Source: Planctellipticum sp942493135 (GTDB lineage Bacteria; Planctomycetota; Planctomycetia; Planctomycetales; Planctomycetaceae). From it: DNA of 64,000 bases. Each line of letters begins with the position of its first letter. The stretch's first letter is position 1. The position numbers were made by a program, and so were the translations under genes. The notes under the pieces were generated by a model. The model was not told the origin of the DNA. It saw only the letters and a list, made by a program, of their open reading frames with translations, and searched no databases. This document shows positions 9,001-16,145 of this stretch, piece after piece. The stretch lies in NCBI GenBank assembly GCA_942493135.1, contig OW818684.1:1178001-1242000 (forward strand). Direction: 5' to 3'.

Positions 9001-10434
9001 GAGCTGGGAATCGACGATCGCGTCGGAACTCTGGAAATCGGCAAGCAGGGAGACTTCGCCCTCTACAACGGCCACCCGCTCAGCGCCTTCTCCCGTTGCG
9101 AAATGACCTTCATCGCCGGCGAATGCTACTTCGTCCGCGAGAAGCAACCGTCCGCCATGACCGCGGCAACCGTCGACCGGACGAAAACCGCGCCCCCCCT
9201 GCCCCTTCCCGCTGCCGAAGATCGCAAGCCAGTCCTGGAAGGTCTGGATCGCCAGGGCCTTAAAGGTCTGGCTCTCGTCGGCGCCACGCTCCATCCCGTC
9301 GACGGGCCGGAGATTGCGAACGGCACGCTGCTCATCGAAGGGGAATTGATCAAATCGATTGCTGCGGGGCCGGAAATTCCCGCCGACTACACCGTCATCA
9401 ATTGCCAGGGGCTCCACATCTACCCCGGGCTGATCGACGCCGGCTCCATGCTGGGACTCAACGAAATCGGTTCGGTGCAGGAAACTCACGACACCAACGA
9501 GGCGGGACTGTTCCAGCCCGATCTCCTGGCGGGGACGGCGATCAACCCCGATTCGGAACTGCTGCCGGTCGCCCGCGCCGACGGCATCACCACGGCGCTG
9601 ATTCGCCCGCTGGGAGGCATCATCTCCGGGCAGGCCGCTCTCATGCAGCCCGCAGGCTGGACCGCTCCGGAAATGGTCATCGAGCCGGCCGTCGGCCTGC
9701 AGATGCAATGGCCTGCCGCCAAGGACCGCAAAAAAGTCATCGACGAGCTCCGGCAGTTGTTGACCGATGCGCGGGTCTACGACAAGGTCCGCTCCGCCCC
9801 GATGGCGGAAGGCCAGCCGCGGGTCGTGGAAGATCCTCGCTTCGAGGCTCTCCGACCTTACGTCAAGGGCGAACGAACCGTCTTCATCGAAGCGGTGACT
9901 CGCGTGCAGATTCTGGAAGCACTCCAGTTCGCAAAAGACGAACGGCTCAAGCTCGTCCTGACCGGCAGCCTCGACGGCTGGAAAGTCGCCAAAGAAATCG
10001 CCGAACGCCAGGTTCCGGTCATCCTCGGAACAGTCATGCGCGCCCCGCTCGAAGACTTCGATCCACTCGACGCCCCCCTTGCCTGCGCGGGCCTGCTCCA
10101 CGAAGCCGGCATCAAAGTCTGCTTCCGCTCGAACAGCGCCGCCCTTGCCCGGCACCTGCCGCTCGAAGCCGGCGTCTGCGTCGCCTACGGCCTCCCCGAA
10201 GACGTGGCATTAAGGGGAGTCACCTTGACCACTGCGGAAGTCCTGGGCGTCGCCGACCGGCTTGGCTCGTTGACCCCCGGCAAGTGGGCCAACCTGATCA
10301 TCACCGACGGCTCCCCCCTCCAGCCGACCACCCAGTACAAGGGAATCTACATCCGCGGTCAGGGGTTCGCTCCCGAGAGCCGCCAGACCCGCCTCTATGA
10401 AAAGTACAAAGCCCGCCTGGCCGGGAAACCCTAG
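6046..10434 (+). CDS. Giant exported protein with three amidohydrolase modules
   Basis: A 1462-residue protein. A GAGG at 6035-6038 lies seven bases before a TTG at 6046, which is taken as the start; an ATG at 6055 is the alternative. A hydrophobic segment and a TAA/AEP site suggest export. Three imidazolonepropionase-like modules follow. The middle one (about residues 640-1035) keeps the metal site: His701 and His703 in DTHNHM, the pair in IHSHCYR, a later HGASCS histidine and an Asp in IKSDFP. In module 1 the segment after PGFID (to Asp112) reads AGYTG, and in module 3 the segment after PGLID (to Asp1131) reads AGSML, so both lack the HxH and should not bind metal there. A beta-rich insert (about 490-590, starting GTWQVEIDG) separates modules 1 and 2. 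Substrate unknown; periplasmic peptide or amide hydrolysis is a guess. Confidence 0.88.
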   Translation: MNPMNNPETDSSGVPRPGRSTWGSCLLSLTLALSPQIATAAEPAFQSQGFAVRCLAITGARVVVAPGREIENGRVILRDGHIEAVGGPEIPLPLDAEELKADGLIVYPGFIDAGYTGWLPADARSPEDEGRPIDNSRQALAGMREAYYPGIVPQWQAAERLKPTEDSLEKLRQQGFCAVHVTPTHGFIAGQGALASTGTAPRRETLLLPVTFVPVNLFTRVGNEYPSTLMGVHALLRQSFLDAARHDLQQSLAATPASNVPSPAVDPVLTELARLQRGELRSLFTAQSRDDIERSVALARELGLKPALWGVKEGWKSLSHLQNLGTGLIVDVSFGDEPKVDLPEANKEGLVDPFVPERVRKFRHAEWKAGAGNLARLHEAGLKFGLSSRDLKQPDQLHKHLRQAIQAGLPRDAALAALTSNAAELLGAGDRLGTLDAGKLGHVIILSGPFDDERSRVRHVVIDGRRYEYHQDAKPVPTESESEKAVLDIAGTWQVEIDGADGKLRGTLELVQVKSALSGRFSSDQGDGKISSGSASADSLEFVVAIGAGDRAVQLKFSGKKSDVGLAGTLKSAFGAPVAWTARKPETPPTPDNPIALSGLEESPADASQPQAGAETPATVAGEQPTELPPDRLARPLQTGGNVLVRGLTILTGTGTVLENSSILVQAGKIIAIGPEVEAPAGVTVVDGAGRFAMPGVVDTHNHMMISAGPGLGGVNEATDSIVCEVRVRDSVHTDDISEYRTLAAGVTTARLLHGSANTIGGQDAIVQLKYGDDIAGHLLADSPQGVKFALGENVKRRTGRFPNTRLGVEATIHRAFVEALEYRRNWQDYDRQKQAAGEAGQNLLPPRRDLRLEALVGIIESQIFIHSHCYRADEILMLLRSADKVGVRVRSLQHVLEGYKVAPEIAKHGASCSTFADHWGYKVEAFDAVPHNAALLHAAGINTVIKSDFPVIPWPLRWETARTIRHGNMPPDAALQAVTRNPARELGIDDRVGTLEIGKQGDFALYNGHPLSAFSRCEMTFIAGECYFVREKQPSAMTAATVDRTKTAPPLPLPAAEDRKPVLEGLDRQGLKGLALVGATLHPVDGPEIANGTLLIEGELIKSIAAGPEIPADYTVINCQGLHIYPGLIDAGSMLGLNEIGSVQETHDTNEAGLFQPDLLAGTAINPDSELLPVARADGITTALIRPLGGIISGQAALMQPAGWTAPEMVIEPAVGLQMQWPAAKDRKKVIDELRQLLTDARVYDKVRSAPMAEGQPRVVEDPRFEALRPYVKGERTVFIEAVTRVQILEALQFAKDERLKLVLTGSLDGWKVAKEIAERQVPVILGTVMRAPLEDFDPLDAPLACAGLLHEAGIKVCFRSNSAALARHLPLEAGVCVAYGLPEDVALRGVTLTTAEVLGVADRLGSLTPGKWANLIITDGSPLQPTTQYKGIYIRGQGFAPESRQTRLYEKYKARLAGKP

Positions 10435-10554
10435 GAAACAATTTCACGCACCAGAAGCCGATTGCGTCGCAATCACCGCCCGGCTAGTCTGCCGGATCAG
10501 TCTTCGATCAGCGACATCGGCTCTCTCTGGGGAGCATTGAACGGAACTTCGAGC

Positions 10555-12180
10555 ATGTGGTGGCGGAACTGGTGGGAAGCCGCTCGCGACCCGTACGATC
10601 CAGTCCCCCGCCGGCTCTGGAAGGCCCTGATTCTGCTCGTGGTCGGCCTCTTCGGGATCTACGTCGTCTGGCCCCGCGTCCGCATCGAATGGCTCGTAGT
10701 CAATCTCCACGCCAATCCCGACAGCCCGACCGCCCGCGAAGCCGCCTGGCGCCTCGGCGAACTCGGCAGCACAGCGCGCGGAGCCTTGCCACCGCTGATT
10801 GAAGCCCTGGACGCCGGCCCGATCGAGCAACTGAGCCCCGACGACTCGACGCACTCCCATCAGATCGGTCTGCTCAGCGTCGAAGCCGCGCAGGCCATCC
10901 GCAAGATCGGAGATCCCCAGACTGTCGGCGAACTTCACCAGCGGATGATGGAGTGCCGCAACTCCGAATCGGACGAGGGCGTCGGCGCCGCCCGACTGTA
11001 TATCGCCCTGAAAAACGCGCGAGGCCTGCACGCCAGTTCGCAGGCGGACGCGACGGCCGACATCTCCGAAGTATTCGATGTCCTGAAGGACAGTCGGAAT
11101 GCGACGACCTGCAGCCTGCTGCTGAACTGGCTCCATGCGCGGTCCCTGGTCAGTCCGGACATCGATCACGACGGCCGGTTCAAGCTGGTCCTGATTGACT
11201 GTTTGAGCCGATTGCACGTGTCCGCCGCGGCCATGATCCTCATCGCCTGGGCCGAACAGGATCCAAGCGTCGTCCCGGTGATCCTCGACGAGGAACGCCG
11301 TCAATACCGCGAACATTCTCAAGACTTCGCGACCTCGGGCGTCCTGTACCAGCCGATCCGCGGACGGGAAAACGAAACCATCCGCCAGTCCCTCCCACTG
11401 CTGACGGCCGAGTTGGAGGGCCCCGACGCGCCGATGATCGTCAGGCTGCTGGCCGAGAGCTACTGGTTCGAAATGCAGCAGGACAATCGTTACCGGCGGC
11501 AACCCCCCAGGGCCGATGCACTGCTGGAATACCTCCGCCAGTCGCTGCGCGACGAGCGAGGACCGGTTCGCCGGGGGACGGCACAAGTCCTGACACGGAT
11601 TGCAGAAACCGACGCGTACGGTGCAGAACAAACCGGCGCCGAGTTCGACGCTGAGATCCTCGGCCGCCTCGAACTCCTGCTGACGGATCGGGACCAGACC
11701 GTCCGCCTCGCATCCGCCGTGGCCCTGTGGAAAATCCGGCAACAGCCAGAACCGGGCCTGGGGGAGCTTCTGGCGGGACTCGAAAGCACCGACGACGAGT
11801 CCAAAGGAATCGCGGCAGCTTTCTTCCGCGGACTCAGTCCGCAAGACGCCTGGGCCGCCCGCGCATTGACCGCTCATCTGCAGTCGGAATCCTCGGCGGC
11901 GCGAGTCGCGGTCCTGCAGGGTCTGGCGGCCCTGGGGCCCGAAGCTCGCGAATCGATTCCCTCGATCATCGCAGCGCTCGATACCGACGACGAGAATTCG
12001 CTGAAGGCCGCGGTCGGAAGCCTCGCAGCCTTCGGGCCGGAAGCGCGCGAGGCGCTCCCCCAGCTCTGGGAAGTCTTCTTGAATTCCGACGATGTCGACA
12101 TCCGCCGACTGGCGAATACCGCCATGGCGAAAATCGATCCCAATCGACGCAGCCGCGATCAGACCAGATCGGAGCCTTAA
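10555..12180 (+). CDS. HEAT-repeat protein with an N-terminal membrane anchor
   Basis: A 541-residue protein starting MWWRNWWEAARDPYD, then one transmembrane segment (LWKALILLVVGLFGIYVV) and a long series of alpha-helical HEAT-like repeats, for example REAAWRLGELG near the start and RVAVLQGLAALGPEAR and AAVGSLAAFGPEAREALP near the end. Such repeats bind other proteins; no catalytic motif is visible. The start is uncertain: the frame opens at 10462 but the ATG at 10555 places the aromatic/basic anchor at the N-terminus, which is more natural. It follows the amidohydrolase gene by about 120 bases on the same strand and could be cotranscribed. Function unknown. Confidence 0.75.
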   Translation: MWWRNWWEAARDPYDPVPRRLWKALILLVVGLFGIYVVWPRVRIEWLVVNLHANPDSPTAREAAWRLGELGSTARGALPPLIEALDAGPIEQLSPDDSTHSHQIGLLSVEAAQAIRKIGDPQTVGELHQRMMECRNSESDEGVGAARLYIALKNARGLHASSQADATADISEVFDVLKDSRNATTCSLLLNWLHARSLVSPDIDHDGRFKLVLIDCLSRLHVSAAAMILIAWAEQDPSVVPVILDEERRQYREHSQDFATSGVLYQPIRGRENETIRQSLPLLTAELEGPDAPMIVRLLAESYWFEMQQDNRYRRQPPRADALLEYLRQSLRDERGPVRRGTAQVLTRIAETDAYGAEQTGAEFDAEILGRLELLLTDRDQTVRLASAVALWKIRQQPEPGLGELLAGLESTDDESKGIAAAFFRGLSPQDAWAARALTAHLQSESSAARVAVLQGLAALGPEARESIPSIIAALDTDDENSLKAAVGSLAAFGPEAREALPQLWEVFLNSDDVDIRRLANTAMAKIDPNRRSRDQTRSEP

Positions 12181-12204
12181 CCACCCGCTGACATGGAGGC
12201 CAGG

Positions 12205-12690
12205 ATGAGCATCACGCTATCGAGCAACGCATTTCAATCGGGCCAGCGCATCCCCGACAAATACACCGGCGAAGGGCCCGACGTCTCGCCAGCCCTCGAA
12301 TGGGACGGAGTCCCCGCAGGAACCCGCGAGCTGGCCCTGATCTGCGACGACCCCGACGCCCCCCAGGCCGATCCCTGGGTCCACTGGATCTTCTACGGCC
12401 TCAACGCTACCGTCCGCTCGCTCCCCGAAAACCTGCCGTCCGGCACACGCCTCTCGACTCCGGTCGCAATGCTGCAGGGCCGCAACTCCTGGACGACCGG
12501 CCGATCGACCGGCTACCGTGGCCCCCTCCCCCCACACGGACACGGAACCCACCACTATCACTTCAAGCTCTATGCGCTCGACGCCCCCCTGAGCCTCAAC
12601 CCCGGCGTCGACGAGTCGACCCTGCTCCGCGCCATGAAAGGACACATCCTGGCCACCGGCGAACTGATCGGCACCTATTCGCGAGACTGA
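12205..12690 (+). CDS. Phosphatidylethanolamine-binding protein family (YbhB/YbcL type)
   Basis: A 161-residue protein of the bacterial PEBP/RKIP-like family, whose members bind small anionic ligands; their biological role in bacteria is mostly unknown. Family landmarks: SNAFQSGQRIPDKYTGEGPDVSPALEW at the N-terminus (read in parts), the ligand-site motif CDDPDAP followed by WVHWIFYGL, and the second motif GPLPPHGHGTHHYHFKLYALD. The ATG at 12205 is chosen over the ATG at 12193 because a GGAGG at 12195-12199 sits five bases before it. No signal peptide, so cytoplasmic. It follows the HEAT gene by 24 bases and is likely cotranscribed with it. Confidence 0.9.
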   Translation: MSITLSSNAFQSGQRIPDKYTGEGPDVSPALEWDGVPAGTRELALICDDPDAPQADPWVHWIFYGLNATVRSLPENLPSGTRLSTPVAMLQGRNSWTTGRSTGYRGPLPPHGHGTHHYHFKLYALDAPLSLNPGVDESTLLRAMKGHILATGELIGTYSRD

Positions 12691-12797
12691 GCACCCGCAA
12701 GACAACGTCTTCATCGCCGCCGAATGCGGCCTCCAGGTGCAAACCCGTCTCCCAGTCAGCCCCACCCGCCCCCCGGCGGGTCCCTTGTGAGCCGCTC

Positions 12798-13274
12798 ATG
12801 AGCACAAGCATCGACCGCCTGAAAGTGAATCTCAAACGCTGGACGCTGATTCTCGGAGTCCTCCAGATCACCGTCGGCTGCACGATCGGATTCATTCCGC
12901 CGTCAGCGGTGGCCTGGTTCCGCGGCATCGTCATGGCCCACATCGAGTTCACCGCCAACGGCGTCCTGATGGTCGCCTTCGCCTTTCTGATCCCCGAACT
13001 CCGCCTCGGCTCGACAGCCCTGAAACTCTGGTTCGCCCTGCTCCAGATCGGCACCTGGACCAACGGAGCGGCAGGCGTCGCCGCCGCCTTCATCGGTCAG
13101 TCCTCAAAGCTCATGCCCACCCTCAACGAAAAGTTCCCACCTCCGCACGGCACAGACCATCCCCTGGTTACCGGCTCCCTCATGCTCTGCGGCGTGACCA
13201 TCATGGCGGCACTGCTGCTGACCCTCTACGGCCTGCTGCGTTCAAAGACGCCGGACAAGACCACGCCCCCCTGA
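12798..13274 (+). CDS. Four-helix membrane protein, hydroxylaminobenzene mutase/styrene oxide isomerase-like
   Basis: A 158-residue protein with four predicted transmembrane helices. The second helix opens with AHIEFTANGVLMVAFAFL and the third contains FALLQIGTWTNGAAGVAAAFIG. A helix-2 HxE...NG and a helix-3 aromatic/Asn pattern are what I recall of the family that includes hydroxylaminobenzene mutase (HabA/HabB) and styrene oxide isomerase, which perform heme- or acid-assisted 1,2-shifts in the membrane. The spacing matches by eye only, and the reaction here cannot be deduced. Many members in genomes are plain hypothetical membrane proteins. It lies about 110 bases after the PEBP gene on the same strand. 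Confidence 0.55.
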   Translation: MSTSIDRLKVNLKRWTLILGVLQITVGCTIGFIPPSAVAWFRGIVMAHIEFTANGVLMVAFAFLIPELRLGSTALKLWFALLQIGTWTNGAAGVAAAFIGQSSKLMPTLNEKFPPPHGTDHPLVTGSLMLCGVTIMAALLLTLYGLLRSKTPDKTTPP

Positions 13275-13318
13275 CAAGTGGCTGCGATCTCCTTACCTGG
13301 CGGGAGTGCAAACCCGCA

Positions 13319-13337
13319 CCGCGCAAGATTTGCGCGG
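13319..13337. terminator. Hairpin downstream of the four-helix membrane protein gene
   Basis: A perfect 8-base stem CCGCGCAA/TTGCGCGG with a 3-base loop, 45 bases after the stop codon. There is no T-run, so it may protect the 3' end or lie between convergent genes rather than terminate by itself. Confidence 0.5.
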
Positions 13338-13400
13338 GATTGCGGTCTTCACGGGGCCGGAGCGGCGGTCTGAATCCCGGTCAGTTGACAAGCCACCAGG

Positions 13401-13646
13401 TCAAGTTCCCGTCTCACTGCCATCTGCTCTCGCCTCGGTCTCTGCCGACGAATCCGGCGATGCGATCCAGTTCAGGATCACGGGATAATCCGCCCGGTCG
13501 TGACTCACCACGTGAACGTGCCGGCGGCCGTGTGCCCGGCGGTGCCTTTCCTGGTTCTCGTTCTCTTCCGCACAGACAGGCGTCACGGTGCTCAGCACCA
13601 TCAGGTGCGCCAGACTCACTCCGAACAGGCTTCGCAAAGAATTCAT
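13401..13646 (-). CDS. Small secreted His/Arg-rich protein of unknown function
   Basis: An 81-residue frame with a plausible signal peptide MNSLRSLFGVSLAHLMVLST ending near TPVCA/EEN. The mature part is short and basic with a His/Arg cluster RHRRAHGRRHVHVVSHD. On the minus strand the ATG at 13646 is preceded by GGGAAGGG with seven bases of spacing, supporting translation. No family recognised. It points toward the four-helix protein gene and converges on the hairpin at 13319. The cluster could bind metal or an acidic partner, but that is speculation. Confidence 0.45.
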   Translation of the reverse strand: MNSLRSLFGVSLAHLMVLSTVTPVCAEENENQERHRRAHGRRHVHVVSHDRADYPVILNWIASPDSSAETEARADGSETGT

Positions 13647-14240
13647 CGCAGACCCTTCCCATTGCCAAGGAAACGCTGGCCGCTCTGGCGAACGTCAGTC
13701 GTTCGTCAAATTCCCGCCGATGGGAATCACAGCCCCGGCCTTGAGAATTACGGCAATTGTCTGCGACGCATCCAGAGGAGTTGCGGCCTCCTTTCAGCAA
13801 TGCCAGCGAACTGCCGGCCAGCCGCTTTCGTTTGCGTCAGAAGCCCAGTTTTCTTGCGGAAAGTTCATCGGATTCGCCTGCCCGGCAGGGATGCCTGAGA
13901 ACCGGGCCGCCCTGTCTCGGAAAACGTGACCGACGAGCGTCGATGATCAGGGCGCCAGACGGGGCGGCGTTCCTCTTCAGCGAGGCCGCGGCCACAACAC
14001 ATCGATCACAGCAGATGCGTCGAGCGACTCGCAGACTGGTCGATGGATCCACTCGGCTGCGCCATTGCCGCAGTGAATCTACCTCAAGCACTAGGTGTTT
14101 ACGACATTCTAGGAGACTTACGCAACTTAGGGTGTTGCGTCCGGGTCATTGGCACTGGTATTCACGAAGGTCTCGGGATCTCTTGTGCGCGATGTGCGCC
14201 AGGAGGGCAGTTGCGGACGGACAACAAGACGGAGACTGTG
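13647..14240. other. Intergenic region, no gene seen
   Basis: Nearly 600 bases with only unconvincing open frames. The segment 14080-14150 is AT-rich relative to its surroundings and probably holds the promoter of the PEP-CTERM gene. No RNA gene was recognised. Confidence 0.4.
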
Positions 14241-14882
14241 ATGCGGGCCATGAATTTTGCGCTGGCGGCCATGCTGCTGGCGGCAACGGCAGGACAGGGA
14301 CAGGCGGCGACAATTCTTTACACGAATGGGCCGATTAACGGCACCGACTTGGGGTACACGATCGTCCCTCCCTATGCGGTCACTGACTCCTTCACACTCG
14401 GCAGTTCGTCGACGCTGTCCAGCGTGACCGGCGTGGGACTCTGGGTTTCTCACGGGACAACTCTCGTCTCCGTGGACTGGTCGATTGGATCCTCCGCCTT
14501 CGATACCGATAAGGGTTTCGGGACAGGTCTGTTGACGTCCGTATTTCAATTCACAAACTCCCTTGGTTATGATGTGTATGACTCGTCGTTCGCGATCAGT
14601 GGCAGCCTTGGCCCCGGAACCTACTGGCTGACGCTGAGTAATGCGGTCACATCAAATCAGTCCCAAGCCTACTGGGATCGGAATTCCGGCGCATCGACAG
14701 CATTTCAAACCGGCCCAGTCTCGATCGGGTCTGAATCGTTCACCATCATGGGCGAACGTACCGTCAATAACGGACCCGTCGTTCCCGAACCGACCTCGCT
14801 GGCTCTGGCCGGTTTCGCCGGCTTCGGCATGCTGGCCGGCGCCTGGCGTCGACGCCAGCAGGAACAATCAGCGGCCGCTTAA
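14241..14882 (+). CDS. PEP-CTERM sorted exported protein
   Basis: A 213-residue protein with a signal peptide (MNFALAAMLLAATAGQGQAA after a short MRA lead) and a classic PEP-CTERM tail: VPEPTSLALAGFAG, a hydrophobic helix, then the basic RRRQ. In other bacteria the tail is recognised by an exosortase that transfers the protein to the cell surface or exopolysaccharide; no exosortase gene lies in the window. The body is Ser/Thr/Gly-rich with beta-type pattern and contains no catalytic motif I recognise. The ATG at 14241 has GGAG at 14231-14234, six bases before it; upstream in-frame codons add no signal. Confidence 0.85.
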   Translation: MRAMNFALAAMLLAATAGQGQAATILYTNGPINGTDLGYTIVPPYAVTDSFTLGSSSTLSSVTGVGLWVSHGTTLVSVDWSIGSSAFDTDKGFGTGLLTSVFQFTNSLGYDVYDSSFAISGSLGPGTYWLTLSNAVTSNQSQAYWDRNSGASTAFQTGPVSIGSESFTIMGERTVNNGPVVPEPTSLALAGFAGFGMLAGAWRRRQQEQSAAA

Positions 14883-14911
14883 ACGGCTGCGTGAAGGTCA
14901 GAAACCGAAAC

Positions 14912-14938
14912 GCGGGCGGCTCGATTGAGACCGCCCGC
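14912..14938 (+). terminator. Hairpin after the PEP-CTERM gene
   Basis: Stem GCGGGCGG/CCGCCCGC, continued by an inner CTC/GAG pair around GATT, with one bulged A. It starts 30 bases after the stop. There is no T-run, so strength as an intrinsic terminator is uncertain. Confidence 0.6.
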
Positions 14939-15060
14939 CATTCGTAGTGCTCCGCCGCGAGATCCGATTTTCGGACGCCCGAATTTCGAATTCGCTGGGA
15001 ATTCCCTACCAATCCGACGATGATTGCCCGAGGTTGATTTCCCGCTCCGGGACCTCCGGT

Positions 15061-15975
15061 ATGCCTCTAACCAGCTCGACTCGCGGCAGCTCCCTCTGCG
15101 GCGTCGGCGTCTCGGTGACGCTTCACGCCGCCGCGATCGGCGTGTTGCTGTTCCTGCAGTTCCCGGCGATCGACTACGTTCTCAGCGACCCCGTCTCCTC
15201 GCGCTGGTCGCCGACGGAGGCACCGGTTCTCACAATTGAACCGGAACTGCAGATCGCGCCGATCCAGGCGCCGGCCGCGATACCAAGTCTGGTCGCGGTT
15301 TCGTCGACGCCGGATTCGTCTGCGGCGGAAATCCTCGATCTCAAAATCGACGTCGGCGCGATTGCTCCCGAGCAGAACCCTGCAAAACCGAAAACTGCCG
15401 CGTCCGGTCCGCGGAAAGGCCGCTCGGGCAGAGGCGCCGGGACCGGCGACGGAGGAGGAGGCGGGAAACCGTTCTTCGACGTCCCCAGCCCCGGCGAAAG
15501 CATCGTGTTCATCGTCGACAATTCGCGGAGCATGAATCACCCGCACGACAGCGAATTCAAGACCCGCTTCCGCCGGGTCAAAGCCGAGCTCATCAAGTGC
15601 ATCGCACTGATGCCCGCCGATGGCAAGTTCTCGGTGATCTTTTTCTCGAACGAAATCTTCCCGCTGCCCGCCCTTGGTCTGCAGACGGCCGACCCGGTGA
15701 CCAAGGACGCGACCCTCCGCTGGATCGCCACAATGCACTCCGACGGCAGCCCGACCGATCCCCGCAAAGCCGTGATTCTCGGCCTCCGTCTGCAGCCCGA
15801 CCGGATCTACTTTCTCACCGACGGGGAGTTTGGAGGAGCAGCCAATCTGATGCTTCAGAAACTCCGCCAGGAACGGACCATCATCGACACGTTCGCCTTC
15901 GGAGAACGCCTCGGCGAAGACTTGCTGCAACAGCTCGCCGGAAACAATCGCGGGCAATACACATTCGTCCCCTGA
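15061..15975 (+). CDS. Membrane-anchored von Willebrand factor A domain protein
   Basis: A 304-residue protein. The N-terminus contains one hydrophobic segment (GVSVTLHAAAIGVLLFLQF) that resembles the anchor of TonB/energy-transducer proteins. A Pro/Ala/Gly-rich periplasmic linker (about residues 50-150) follows, with a run GAGTGDGGGGGKP. The C-terminal VWA domain has the metal-ion-dependent adhesion site DNSRSM (DxSxS), the later threonine in SDGSPTD and the aspartate in LTDGE, so all MIDAS positions are present and it should bind a divalent cation and a protein ligand. The ATG at 15061 lacks a strong ribosome site; an upstream GTG at 14947 is possible but adds residues of no clear type. Confidence 0.8.
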   Translation: MPLTSSTRGSSLCGVGVSVTLHAAAIGVLLFLQFPAIDYVLSDPVSSRWSPTEAPVLTIEPELQIAPIQAPAAIPSLVAVSSTPDSSAAEILDLKIDVGAIAPEQNPAKPKTAASGPRKGRSGRGAGTGDGGGGGKPFFDVPSPGESIVFIVDNSRSMNHPHDSEFKTRFRRVKAELIKCIALMPADGKFSVIFFSNEIFPLPALGLQTADPVTKDATLRWIATMHSDGSPTDPRKAVILGLRLQPDRIYFLTDGEFGGAANLMLQKLRQERTIIDTFAFGERLGEDLLQQLAGNNRGQYTFVP

Positions 15976-16145
15976 ACACATCGCCATTCGCGTCAGCCCC
16001 ATCCGTCTCGGCAATTCACCGTTCGCCCCTTTTCAATTGCTGAGTTTTTCGCAATAGTCTCTACGAATCCGTAGCCCTATCCCCGCCCGGATTCTCGGGT
16101 TCGGCTGATCTGCATCGTCTGACGCAACCTGCGGGCCGAGTTCCC

